Part shown: piece after piece, positions 27,835 to 36,086 of the stretch
How the letters are laid out: every line of letters starts with the position of its first letter
How positions within the stretch are numbered: the stretch's first letter is position 1
NCBI RefSeq assembly: GCF_012911605.1
Contig: NZ_JAAMPT010000203.1
Location: forward strand, 84,074 to 148,073
Length of the DNA: 64,000 bases
From: Flavobacterium solisilvae
GTDB lineage: Bacteria; Bacteroidota; Bacteroidia; Flavobacteriales; Flavobacteriaceae
Direction: 5' to 3'
Position numbers and translations under genes: made by a program
Notes under the pieces: generated by a model
Databases searched by the model: none
Seen by the model: the letters and a program-made list of their open reading frames with translations, nothing else
Told to the model about the DNA's origin: nothing

Positions 27835-27850
27835 CAAAAATACAAAGGTA
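27835..27850 (-). promoter_or_regulatory. Two adjoining -7 elements upstream of the lipoprotein-mfd operon
   Basis: On the minus strand TACCTTTG (complement of 27843-27850) is directly followed by TATTTTTG (complement of 27835-27842). Both match TAnnTTTG, and the second ends 20 bases before the ATG at 27815. No clear -33 TTG was found for either. Confidence 0.45.
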
Positions 27851-27921
27851 ATTCGAATAACTTAGCATTAAACACATTTTAAGATTTGTTTAATTTCTTC
27901 AAAACAACTTCACGAAAACGT

Positions 27922-27929
27922 TATCTTTG
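27922..27929 (+). promoter_or_regulatory. -7 element of the threonine dehydrogenase gene
   Basis: TATCTTTG matches TAnnTTTG and lies 23 bases before the ATG at 27953. Confidence 0.5.
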
Positions 27930-27952
27930 CACCAAGAAACACAAACTAAATT

Positions 27953-28894
27953 ATGACTACTAAAATTCTTATTATTGGTGCCTGCGGTCAAATAGGTACT
28001 GAGTTGACTAAAAAACTAAGAACCATTTATGGAACGGACAATGTTATTGCTTCCGACATTAGAAAACTAAATATCGATATCGTTAACGAAGGTATTTTTG
28101 AAGTAGTCAATGCTTTAGATTTTAATCAAATTGAGCATTTAGTAGAACAATATCAAATTACCGATGTTTATCTAATGGCGGCTTTGCTTTCGGCTACTGC
28201 CGAAAAAAACCCAGCCTTTGCTTGGGATTTGAACATGAATTCCTTGTTTCACGTATTGAATTTAGCCAAAGCAGGAAAAATTCAAAAGATATTCTGGCCT
28301 TCCAGCATTGCTGTTTTTGGACCTACAACACCTCGCGATAATACGCCACAATACACTATTATGGAACCATCAACCGTATATGGAATTTCAAAACAATCAG
28401 GGGAACGTTGGTGTGAATACTATCATAACATTTATGGTGTAGATGTTCGAAGCATTCGTTATCCAGGATTAATTTCGTGGTCAACTGAACCTGGTGGAGG
28501 AACAACCGATTATGCCGTAGATATCTATCACAAAGCACTTGAAAAAGGAACATTTGAGTGTTTTCTATCTGAAGAAACAGCCTTGCCTATGATGTATATG
28601 GACGATGCCATTCGTGCCACGGTAGAAATCATGCAAGCGCCAAAAGAGAACATCGCTATTCGTTCTTCTTACAATTTAGGCGGAGTTAGTTTTACACCAA
28701 AAGAAATAGCCGAAGAAATCAAAAAGCACATTCCAGATTTTACCATTACTTATAAACCTGATTTCCGTCAGAAGATTGCCGATAGTTGGCCAGCTAGTAT
28801 TGATGATACCTTTGCTCAAAAGGACTGGAACTGGAAACATCAGTTTGATTTAGAAAAAATGACAGTAGAAATGCTTGAGAATCTAAAAAAATAA
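27953..28894 (+). CDS. L-threonine 3-dehydrogenase, short-chain (epimerase-like) type
   Basis: 313 residues. Rossmann motif GACGQIG at the N-terminus, YGISKQSGE with the catalytic Tyr-x3-Lys, and VRSIRYPGLISW and GGGTTDYAVDIYH substrate-site motifs. The sequence closely recalls the NAD-dependent L-threonine dehydrogenase described from Flavobacterium frigidimaris, which belongs to the UDP-galactose-4-epimerase-like extended SDR group rather than the zinc alcohol dehydrogenases. It oxidises L-threonine to 2-amino-3-ketobutyrate. It sits alone between an upstream promoter and a downstream hairpin. Confidence 0.9.
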   Translation: MTTKILIIGACGQIGTELTKKLRTIYGTDNVIASDIRKLNIDIVNEGIFEVVNALDFNQIEHLVEQYQITDVYLMAALLSATAEKNPAFAWDLNMNSLFHVLNLAKAGKIQKIFWPSSIAVFGPTTPRDNTPQYTIMEPSTVYGISKQSGERWCEYYHNIYGVDVRSIRYPGLISWSTEPGGGTTDYAVDIYHKALEKGTFECFLSEETALPMMYMDDAIRATVEIMQAPKENIAIRSSYNLGGVSFTPKEIAEEIKKHIPDFTITYKPDFRQKIADSWPASIDDTFAQKDWNWKHQFDLEKMTVEMLENLKK

Positions 28895-28923
28895 AGCGCT
28901 ACTTTGTTAAAAAGTAACGCTTT
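28893..28923 (+). terminator. Hairpin after the threonine dehydrogenase gene
   Basis: AAAGCGCTACTTT pairs with AAAGTAACGCTTT (one mismatch) around a 5-base loop; it overlaps the stop codon region and has only a short T-run. Confidence 0.55.
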
Positions 28924-28960
28924 ATCGACAACAAAATAAACAAACCTTTATTTTAATATT

Positions 28961-29548
28961 TTAATTCGGATCTTGAACAATTGGATCTCTAAGCGATTCC
29001 AATACCGCTACCACTTCATTGATGATGCCTGTATCGGTAACACCGTTTAAGCCAGCCGCTTGACCTACATAACCAATAAATTTAGTATAATCTGCATTAG
29101 TAGATTTTACACCCATTCTTGGGTTTTGAGCAGGATCGTGTGCAGCTACCATGTTTAATCCAGAGTAAGTATTAGTGGCACCACCACCAGTGTTAGCAGA
29201 GAAAAAATCAGTTAAGTTTTTACTCAATACAGCAACATTGGTTGTATTTCCTCCAACCACTTCGCCTACAATAGGAGCAAAGTGAGCACCAAGATTGCCT
29301 TCTGAACCAGCAACAATATCGGCTACTATAAGTACAATCGTGCTATCCACTACTGAACGATAACTCAATCGTCCTTTTTCAATCATTTGTCCTGGGTTGT
29401 TTGGATCACTCACTTTTGTAGTTCCACCCAGTTTTTGATACAAACTCATCTGTGCAGGAGAATCATTGTCGTCATCACTGCAGGATGCAAGTCCAAATAG
29501 CGCTACGGCTACAAACAGACCTAAAGCTAATTTTTCAAATTTTTTCAT
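28961..29548 (-). CDS. Lipoprotein with group I truncated-globin-like domain
   Basis: 195 residues from the ATG at 29548, which gives a clean lipoprotein signal with lipobox LASC. After a short polar linker, SLYQKLGG matches the start of group I truncated haemoglobins. Further on, LTDFFSANTGG, YSGLNMVAAHDP (candidate proximal His), DYTKFIGYVGQAAGLNGV and INEVVAVLESLRDPIVQ follow the globin pattern. A glycine/valine-rich insertion lies in the middle. A globin fold on an exported lipoprotein is uncommon; most truncated globins are cytoplasmic. Haem binding is inferred, not seen. It is in a minus-strand pair with the gene at 29565. Confidence 0.65.
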   Translation of the reverse strand: MKKFEKLALGLFVAVALFGLASCSDDDNDSPAQMSLYQKLGGTTKVSDPNNPGQMIEKGRLSYRSVVDSTIVLIVADIVAGSEGNLGAHFAPIVGEVVGGNTTNVAVLSKNLTDFFSANTGGGATNTYSGLNMVAAHDPAQNPRMGVKSTNADYTKFIGYVGQAAGLNGVTDTGIINEVVAVLESLRDPIVQDPN

Positions 29549-29564
29549 AGTATTCGTGTTTAGA

Positions 29565-30002
29565 TTAATTAAATATGCGTTGAACGCCTCTCGAAAATTT
29601 ATAACTGAAGCTGTCTTCATTCATTACCGGACAAGCTTTTTTCTGAGCCAGTTCATTCGATATGACGTAGCGTTTAGCTTTATAGTTTCCTTTGGCAATT
29701 AGTTGATTAAATACTTCTTCAGAGTTGATTACTTTGTTGTCATGAAAGTAAACCACCACACCTTTTTCAAGATTGATGCGGTCATTTTTTACGCCAGGAA
29801 TGGATTTTAAGTTACGGTGAATTTCTTTGGCTTTAGCCGAGTCAATAGCTTCTTCAAAGTCTATTCTACTAATTTGAAGTGTTGCATTATCATATACAAC
29901 CGGTTTGGCAGTGGCAATATGAACTACCAATACCACAAAGAGCAAACCTACTATACCTAGTATGCTTACCGCTGCAATTTTAATTTTTTTAGGAATTCTC
30001 AT
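29565..30002 (-). CDS. Membrane-anchored protein with HMA-like fold lacking metal-binding cysteines
   Basis: 145 residues from the ATG at 30002 (a TTG start two codons upstream is also possible). One N-terminal transmembrane helix (IAAVSILGIVGLLFVVLVVHIA), then an extracytoplasmic domain. The pattern AKEIHRNLKSIPGVKNDRINLEKGVVVYFHDN resembles a heavy-metal-associated domain but the usual CxxC before the first helix is missing; the only cysteine lies in KKACPVMNED. It is directly upstream of the globin-like lipoprotein gene with 16 bases between them, suggesting a shared role. Confidence 0.5.
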   Translation of the reverse strand: MRIPKKIKIAAVSILGIVGLLFVVLVVHIATAKPVVYDNATLQISRIDFEEAIDSAKAKEIHRNLKSIPGVKNDRINLEKGVVVYFHDNKVINSEEVFNQLIAKGNYKAKRYVISNELAQKKACPVMNEDSFSYKFSRGVQRIFN

Positions 30003-30071
30003 AACCAAGATGTTTTTGTTTCTTCACTCATTTACGAGAACAAAAACAACTTGGTTTTATTTTTTTTGAAA

Positions 30072-30581
30072 TTATTTTTTAGACTTCAATTCCTCAATCA
30101 GTTTATCCTCAAGATGGGATTTGATTTTAACAACTGCATTTACATCGTCGTTAGGAATAGTCATCGATAAAACATAGTGTTTTATTTTCCATTGATTGCC
30201 TACTTTTAGTAACACACCCGAACCTCTACAGATTTTCATTTGCGTGTCCAGCAGTTCGTCAAACCACACTATTTTTTTATCATCACTAAAGTAGATATTG
30301 CGTTCCAGCGCTTTAAAGTTCCACGCTTTTCCTTTGTCAAAATAGGGTTTGGCATAGGCTTGAAATTCCGTTTTATTCCAGTTTTCAGTAGCGTCAGTGC
30401 CGATGAAGATAGCATCTTCCGTCATCGCTTCAAAGTAGTTGTTAAAGTTAGCCTCGGCAGCCGCTTTGTGCCAATTGTTTAGTAGGAGATTGACCTTATC
30501 CGTTTCCGTTAATGGCTTATCTTTTTTAGAACCACAAGCAGTTAGAGTAATTATGAAAAGGAGTAGAAGAAGCTTTTTCAT
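30072..30581 (-). CDS. SnoaL/NTF2-like lipoprotein
   Basis: 169 residues. Lipoprotein signal with lipobox LTAC. The mature part follows the NTF2-like cone fold: NLLLNNWHKAAAEANFNNYFEAMTEDAIFIGTDATENW, then FKALERNIYFSDDKKIVWFDELLD and WKIKHYVLSM. This resembles the SnoaL_3 type of small putative ligand-binding or enzyme domains. The substrate is unknown. It has its own upstream region of about 160 bases that separates it from amt. Confidence 0.65.
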   Translation of the reverse strand: MKKLLLLLFIITLTACGSKKDKPLTETDKVNLLLNNWHKAAAEANFNNYFEAMTEDAIFIGTDATENWNKTEFQAYAKPYFDKGKAWNFKALERNIYFSDDKKIVWFDELLDTQMKICRGSGVLLKVGNQWKIKHYVLSMTIPNDDVNAVVKIKSHLEDKLIEELKSKK

Positions 30582-30741
30582 GATGATGAATTTTTTATAA
30601 AGATATAAAAAAGAGCAATTGGTTTTCCCATACTAGTTTACGTCAGTTCAAGTAATTTTCTAACTCAAAAACGCCAGTTTTTAAAACAGAAAATTACATC
30701 AACAAAAAAACCTCCCAACTCGCAACACGCAACTCACAATT

Positions 30742-32076
30742 TTAAAACTTCTCCCCATGCTGAGACAAATCCAATCCCATATTTTCCGATTCCTCTGAAA
30801 CCCTAATAGGAATGATGAGGTTCGTTAACTTAAACAACAAATAACTTCCCCCAAAAGTGAAGATAGAAACCAAAACCAACGCTATCATGTGATGACCAAA
30901 AACCGAAATCCCACCATGAAGTAAGCTCGCGTTTTCCCCTTGCGCAAAGATAGCCGTTAGTATCATCCCCATAATTCCACCAACGCCGTGACAGGCAAAC
31001 ACGTCTAGTGTGTCGTCTATTTGTTTTAGCTTTTTCCAATACACCATTTTGTTAGAAACAATGGCACCAATAAACCCAAAAAACATACTCTGCGGAATAG
31101 ACACAAATCCAGCCGATGGAGTAATCACCACAAGTCCAACTACAGCACCAATACATGCTCCGAGTGCCGAAACCTTTCTGCCGTTCAGTCTATCGAAGAA
31201 AACCCACGTTAGCATAGCCGATGCCGAAGCGACAGTAGTAGTGGCAAACGCCATTGCTGCCGTAGCATTCGCCGCTAGAGCCGAACCCGCATTAAACCCA
31301 AACCACCCAAACCAAAGCATACCAGTACCAAGCAGTACAAACGGAATATTCGTTGGAATATGTTCACTGTTCTTTCTTTTACCTAAAACGATAACGCCAG
31401 CTAATGCTGCAAAACCCGCACTCATGTGTACCACCGTTCCACCGGCAAAATCCTTCACCCCAAAGTAACTGCCCAACAGTCCATTCGGGTGCCAAATCAT
31501 GTGACACAACGGTGTATAAATAACCAGTGTAAACAAACAGATAAACAACAAAAACGAAATAAATCGAATGCGTTCTGCTAATGCACCCGTGATAATCGCC
31601 GGAGTAATAATAGCAAACTTCATTTGAAAAAGCGCATAGAGAATAAAAGGAATAGACGAACCCAGCACCTGATGAGGTTTCGTTTCCACTTGGTCAAAAA
31701 AAGCAAACTGTAGCGGATTACCAATAATTCCATACGTCTTCCCATCAATAACAATCCCGATACTATCGCCAAACGAAAGACTAAACCCAACCACTACCCA
31801 CAGCAAACTAATAACCCCAAGACAAATAAAACTCTTCAACATCGTCGAAATAACATTTTTCTTGCCCACCATACCGCCGTAGAAAAACGACAAACCCGGC
31901 GTCATCAACAAAACCAAGCACGAAGCCGTTAACATCCAAGCCACATCCGCAAAGTTGATGCTATCCTCTGTGTTAAATACGTCGCTGCTAGCCGGTTCAT
32001 GTTGCCATAACAACCCCGTTATAGCTACTAAACTAATAATGATAAAAGAAACAATCCATCGCTTTTCTATTTTCAT
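30742..32076 (-). CDS. amt: Ammonium transporter, Amt family
   Basis: 444 residues. A first N-terminal hydrophobic segment is followed by the eleven-helix Amt core: FYGGMVGKKNVISTMLKS, ALAERIRFISFL, GLLGSYFGVKDFAGGTVVHMSAGFAALAG with the pore His, and CHGVGGIMGMILTAIFAQG with the second pore His. The protein moves ammonium across the inner membrane. No GlnK/PII gene is adjacent. A small palindrome at 32098-32116 lies just upstream. Confidence 0.92.
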   Translation of the reverse strand: MKIEKRWIVSFIIISLVAITGLLWQHEPASSDVFNTEDSINFADVAWMLTASCLVLLMTPGLSFFYGGMVGKKNVISTMLKSFICLGVISLLWVVVGFSLSFGDSIGIVIDGKTYGIIGNPLQFAFFDQVETKPHQVLGSSIPFILYALFQMKFAIITPAIITGALAERIRFISFLLFICLFTLVIYTPLCHMIWHPNGLLGSYFGVKDFAGGTVVHMSAGFAALAGVIVLGKRKNSEHIPTNIPFVLLGTGMLWFGWFGFNAGSALAANATAAMAFATTTVASASAMLTWVFFDRLNGRKVSALGACIGAVVGLVVITPSAGFVSIPQSMFFGFIGAIVSNKMVYWKKLKQIDDTLDVFACHGVGGIMGMILTAIFAQGENASLLHGGISVFGHHMIALVLVSIFTFGGSYLLFKLTNLIIPIRVSEESENMGLDLSQHGEKF

Positions 32077-32097
32077 AATTCTTTATTTTATGATTGA

Positions 32098-32116
32098 ACC
32101 CTAATTTTTATAGGGT
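32098..32116. promoter_or_regulatory. Small palindrome upstream of amt
   Basis: ACCCTA and TAGGGT are separated by 7 AT-rich bases, 22 bases before the amt ATG. This could be an operator or a weak leader hairpin; there is no direct evidence for either. Confidence 0.3.
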
Positions 32117-32347
32117 AAAAATATAAAATTGTTTGTTTTTTTCAACCATTACCCCTTTATTTTTTAAAAAACTATTTGTTTTTATGAAAATAAGCAAAAA
32201 GTCTTTACTGTTCTAGAATAGTCTTAGTCCTTGGGATACTTTTTTATTATTTGTTTACTCCGTATGAGACAGTAGTTGAAATCAAAAGGACTAATTTATC
32301 CTTAGTTTATCAATAGTTTAGCTATGGTTTAAGTTATTGATTATCTT

Positions 32348-32391
32348 ATATATACATGATATACACATGATATATACACGACATATATACG
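32348..32391. repeat. Tandem array of 11-base units
   Basis: Four consecutive 11-base units (ATATATACATG, ATATACACATG, ATATATACACG, ACATATATACG) followed by a degenerate fifth. The period is close to one helical turn. It lies in the non-coding stretch between amt and the defence operon. Confidence 0.75.
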
Positions 32392-32503
32392 ATATATAGT
32401 AAGGGATAGCTTTAATGATGTGAAATTGAAGGGAACTTAAGTAATTGTTTCCTTTTTTTTAGTTTTAATAATTTGGGAAAATAAAACGTGTTTTTATAAC
32501 CTC

Positions 32504-32675
32504 AATATTCAAAATGACAAGCACCTGAATCCAAAATGACACACACCCGAATCCAAAATGACAAGCACCCGAATCCGTTTTTACACGCTCAGAATCGGTT
32601 TTTACACGTCCAATATTCAAAATGACACACACCCGAATCCCTTTTTACACGCTCAAGATTCGAATTATCACGTCC
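32504..32675. repeat. Cluster of eight related 18-24 base units in two alternating types
   Basis: Units begin at 32504, 32528, 32550, 32572, 32593, 32612, 32636 and 32658. Type A carries AAAATGACA followed by ACACCCG or AGCACC. Type B carries GTTTTTACACG or CTTTTTACACG followed by CTCA or TCC. All begin with an AATCC/AATATT-like word. Units are about two helical turns long. No coding frame runs through them. They end 39 bases before the stop codon of the last defence gene. The rest of 32077-32714 shows nothing else I can support. Confidence 0.75.
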
Positions 32676-32714
32676 ATTATTTAAAGAGGTTATGAGATTT
32701 CTTGATAAAATAAA

Positions 32715-35123
32715 CTAATTTTTTAAAGAAGAAATATAATATGAAGCATAGTAGATTTGTTTGATACTAGGAGTATCACCAGACTTCAATTTCTTTCCAA
32801 TTTCATTAAATACAGAATCAAATTTTATATTTTTAGATTTTGCAATCATTCCAATTTTGTCAAAGTTTGATATTAAATCTTCCCCTTTTTCAATACAAGA
32901 ATTATATTTTTTTATAACATAATTTAGAGTATTCTCTAGTAAAGAGTTTTCTTCAAAAATTATCTTATCCAAAACATCGAGATAATTAATTCTTATTTTT
33001 TGAATTAAATTATTTTCAAAGTTTACTAAATCTTCTGTTAACTCATCTCGTTGTTGAATTAATGCAGCGATATTTGAAACTTTACTTCTTTCATTATCAG
33101 TTAGATTATCCCACAATAAAGAGTTTATTTTTTTATAAAATTCAGATGTTTTCGAATGTATATTTATACTATCTTTTAAAAATTTAAAATCAACTTCTTT
33201 GTTTTTAGTGTTGGCTTTTAATTTTTTTTCTAAATCTTTTTTAGAGATAGAATATTTATTAAAAATTTTAGAGGAATTATCGCTATTTAAAAAATCTTTC
33301 ATTTCATGTGAGTTATATATATCATCCCACATTTCTTTCTTTTTACTATATTCTCCTAAATCATCACTTTTTGCATATTTTTTTATCAATTCATTTACTA
33401 GTATCATTAACTCTTTTAGATGTACTTTCAAATCATCTTCAAGACCTTCTTTAGCCCATAATTTTGCTAAATCAAAAGTGTTTGTGTTCTTCTTATCTCC
33501 TTCTGTTTTTGAAAATAAGATTGACATTGTATAAGGAACTACAGCAGAACGTAATTGTCCAATTGCATTATTTCTTGCACCATGAATTTCTTCGAGGGAT
33601 TTGAATAATATTATTCTTGATATTAATAATTCATAGAAGTTTCTATCAATATTCAATTTTCTTTCATTTTCTTCTGAACTAATATCTTCAAGGAATTTTC
33701 TAAAAATTGCTTCACCACCTTTTTTTACTTTGTATGGTTCATCACCCCAAGAAGAATAGTACTTACCTAGTTGTTCTTTTGTAAACCTGTATTCTTTTGG
33801 ATATTCTTTTTCTATCCTATTCTTTCCAGATTGACCTGCTATTCTCAGTTTTGTATTGAATTCCCCTTTTGACTTTTCAAAGAACCATTTACGTCCTGAA
33901 GGTGTAATTATACTTTCAGAAAGAGCTTTAATTTTATTCAACTGAGGATTTCTTGAACGTAAATCTACAGTAGTAACTTTTGATTGAGAATTTGAAAATT
34001 CACTTATACTAGAGATTAATTCATTTAAATCTTCTTCGGAAACGTTTTTGGCAACATTAATTTTTGCCATTACTTTTACTTTACTTACGTCGATTCCATC
34101 TTTTTGACTAAAGTAAATACTCGCAGTAGTTTGACCTCCATTAACAATTTGAAAATCAGATAAGGATTTTATATAAACTTTGTCGTTAATTGTTTCAATT
34201 TCTTTATTACTTGCAGTTATAGTCAAACCATTATTAAATGCAATAAATTTTTCTGGATCTTTTGTTAATGTTTTTCTCATACCAAGATTTACTCCTCTAA
34301 ACTGCAAGAAAGACCTAACATTTTTTTCTAATAATCTCGAACTAAATCTTTTATAAAGTTCTGCTAATATAGTAGCAGGTAAAACACATAAATAAGATTC
34401 AAAATTTATTTCGTCAGCTGCTTTTATGGCTTCAATTTTAAAATCAAATTGTTCTTCAAAATTAATGGTCAAAGCTTCTCTATTACCTTGTGAAATTAGA
34501 ACACTGTATAGAAAATTTAAGTCTACTAATCTTTTTAAGATTAAGATTTCTTTTTCTACAGTTTCTCTGTTTTTAGTATATCTTATTTTTATTTTTTCAT
34601 CTTTGAAATCCATTCTTTTTGGCTGCACATTTGAACCGCTACCGGTTACAGTAGCTGTTGCAGAAACTAAAAATATTTCTACAACATCAAACTGGTCAGC
34701 ACCAAGGGAAGAAGACATTTGGTTAATTAAAGCATTTATTGCTCCAATATCTTGTATGTCATTCAAATGCCCTTTTATAGCTTTGTTTGTAAAGCTTGTA
34801 GCTTTTTTAAATATAGCGTCATAATACTCCTTCAATGAAATTTCAAGATTTTTCGTGTTTAAATCTATTGATTCATTGTTTAAAATGAATAACTGTAATC
34901 TTTCTCCAGAGTCATTTATTACATATCCGTTGATTTTAATTGGAGAACCATCAATCTCCGTTGAATAATAAGTTTCCGTAAAATCTTCCGTATCTATTAA
35001 TTTAGCATCCAGCATAGAAGGAATGATATTATTAATAAAACTACTTTCATTAATAAACCCTTCGTCATCTTTAGACTCATTAAGTAAATCAACACGATAT
35101 TTTAAATACTCTTGAATTTCCAT
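32715..35123 (-). CDS. AIPR (abortive infection phage resistance) family protein
   Basis: 802 residues. The AIPR domain is recognised by NVRSFLQFRG at 268-277, FIAFNNGLTITA at 293-304 and QIVNGGQTTASI at 325-336, followed by FSNSQSKVTTVDL. The long N-terminal part (1-220) and the lysine- and asparagine-rich helical C-terminal part (about 560-802) match nothing I recognise. Some AIPR-family proteins confer phage resistance by abortive infection; biochemistry is poorly known. It is the last gene of the six-gene operon; its ATG follows the upstream stop codon with no gap, so it is translationally coupled. Confidence 0.85.
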   Translation of the reverse strand: MEIQEYLKYRVDLLNESKDDEGFINESSFINNIIPSMLDAKLIDTEDFTETYYSTEIDGSPIKINGYVINDSGERLQLFILNNESIDLNTKNLEISLKEYYDAIFKKATSFTNKAIKGHLNDIQDIGAINALINQMSSSLGADQFDVVEIFLVSATATVTGSGSNVQPKRMDFKDEKIKIRYTKNRETVEKEILILKRLVDLNFLYSVLISQGNREALTINFEEQFDFKIEAIKAADEINFESYLCVLPATILAELYKRFSSRLLEKNVRSFLQFRGVNLGMRKTLTKDPEKFIAFNNGLTITASNKEIETINDKVYIKSLSDFQIVNGGQTTASIYFSQKDGIDVSKVKVMAKINVAKNVSEEDLNELISSISEFSNSQSKVTTVDLRSRNPQLNKIKALSESIITPSGRKWFFEKSKGEFNTKLRIAGQSGKNRIEKEYPKEYRFTKEQLGKYYSSWGDEPYKVKKGGEAIFRKFLEDISSEENERKLNIDRNFYELLISRIILFKSLEEIHGARNNAIGQLRSAVVPYTMSILFSKTEGDKKNTNTFDLAKLWAKEGLEDDLKVHLKELMILVNELIKKYAKSDDLGEYSKKKEMWDDIYNSHEMKDFLNSDNSSKIFNKYSISKKDLEKKLKANTKNKEVDFKFLKDSINIHSKTSEFYKKINSLLWDNLTDNERSKVSNIAALIQQRDELTEDLVNFENNLIQKIRINYLDVLDKIIFEENSLLENTLNYVIKKYNSCIEKGEDLISNFDKIGMIAKSKNIKFDSVFNEIGKKLKSGDTPSIKQIYYASYYISSLKN

Positions 35124-36086
35124 CTAGAATTGTTTTTTGTTGATAATAAATTTTTCAATCAGATTTAATCTGATGCTGTAATTTAATTTATAGACTTCTT
35201 CTGGAATTGTAGAACGAATTAGTTTTGGAAAATTTTCTTTAGTGCTATCATATGAAATTTCTTCAATTGGTGTATAACGATAAACTTCATATTGATCTAA
35301 ATCCCCAATAGTCAATCCTTTTTGAGCTAACGTATTTATAAAAATTGAATTGTCTCCTAATTTATCAAGAACTATTGTTTTTACTTCATTGATCAATAAT
35401 TTTAGACTTAATCCATTTTCATTGTCTGGATTTACAAAAATTACTACTAATTCTAGCTCTTTACCTTTTTCAGATTGCAATTGAAATTCACTCGAAATAC
35501 GAACATTATTTTTAGAACTTTCAATTGTTTTGATTTCATAATCTGTAAATTCAAAAACAAAATCATGTCCTTCATCATATGGTCCTCGCCATGAAATTAA
35601 AACATCATCAACATCTATTTTTGAGGTAAGTAGTAAATTCTTTAAATAGAAGAGTTCTCCAATCAATCCTTTTACTTGTTCTCTTGTGAGCCCATCTGTT
35701 TTTTTATTTTCAAAAAAAGCACTCCACTTAAAAAAGTGTCTTGTAAATAATTCCGAATACTCTTCGGTATTATAAATATTGTAAATTTTACTGTAAATAG
35801 ATAATATTAAATCATCGAATAAGTCTTTGAAAAAGTCATCATTTAAGATAATACACAAGCATTTTTCTTTTTTAAAATATTTAAGGGAAAGGTTTTCTTT
35901 TTCAAATTGTTGAAAAGGTTTGTCATAATCAAGAGGCAATTCAAGAATTAAACATCTTTGACTTTTTTTATTAAAACCAATGTTTAATTGAGGTATTGAC
36001 TCTTTTGAAAGTAATTTATATTCAAACTCTCCTTCTCCAGATGGAATAATTTTATTCCAAATATTTTCAATGATTTCTTTATTCAT
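35124..36086 (-). CDS. PD-(D/E)XK motif nuclease (DUF4420 family)
   Basis: 320 residues. The nuclease core is visible: E144 in LIGELFYLKN, D175 in DEGHDFVFEF, and E184-x-K186 in DYEIKTIES, the order expected for a PD-(D/E)XK active site. The pattern fits the DUF4420 'PD-(D/E)XK motif protein' family, which is found next to Z1 and MORC-like genes. It is the likely DNA-cutting subunit of the system. Its start overlaps the end of the Z1 gene by 8 bases and its stop abuts the AIPR start. Confidence 0.82.
   Translation of the reverse strand: MNKEIIENIWNKIIPSGEGEFEYKLLSKESIPQLNIGFNKKSQRCLILELPLDYDKPFQQFEKENLSLKYFKKEKCLCIILNDDFFKDLFDDLILSIYSKIYNIYNTEEYSELFTRHFFKWSAFFENKKTDGLTREQVKGLIGELFYLKNLLLTSKIDVDDVLISWRGPYDEGHDFVFEFTDYEIKTIESSKNNVRISSEFQLQSEKGKELELVVIFVNPDNENGLSLKLLINEVKTIVLDKLGDNSIFINTLAQKGLTIGDLDQYEVYRYTPIEEISYDSTKENFPKLIRSTIPEEVYKLNYSIRLNLIEKFIINKKQF

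Noticed and set aside
31010..31468. 152-residue open frame on the plus strand opposite amt
   Set aside because: It is the antisense of a well-supported Amt gene, lacks any family pattern, and has the low-complexity look of a shadow frame.
32504..32675. CRISPR array
   Set aside because: Repeat units abut each other with no unique spacers of constant length, units vary in length and sequence, and no cas genes are in the window.
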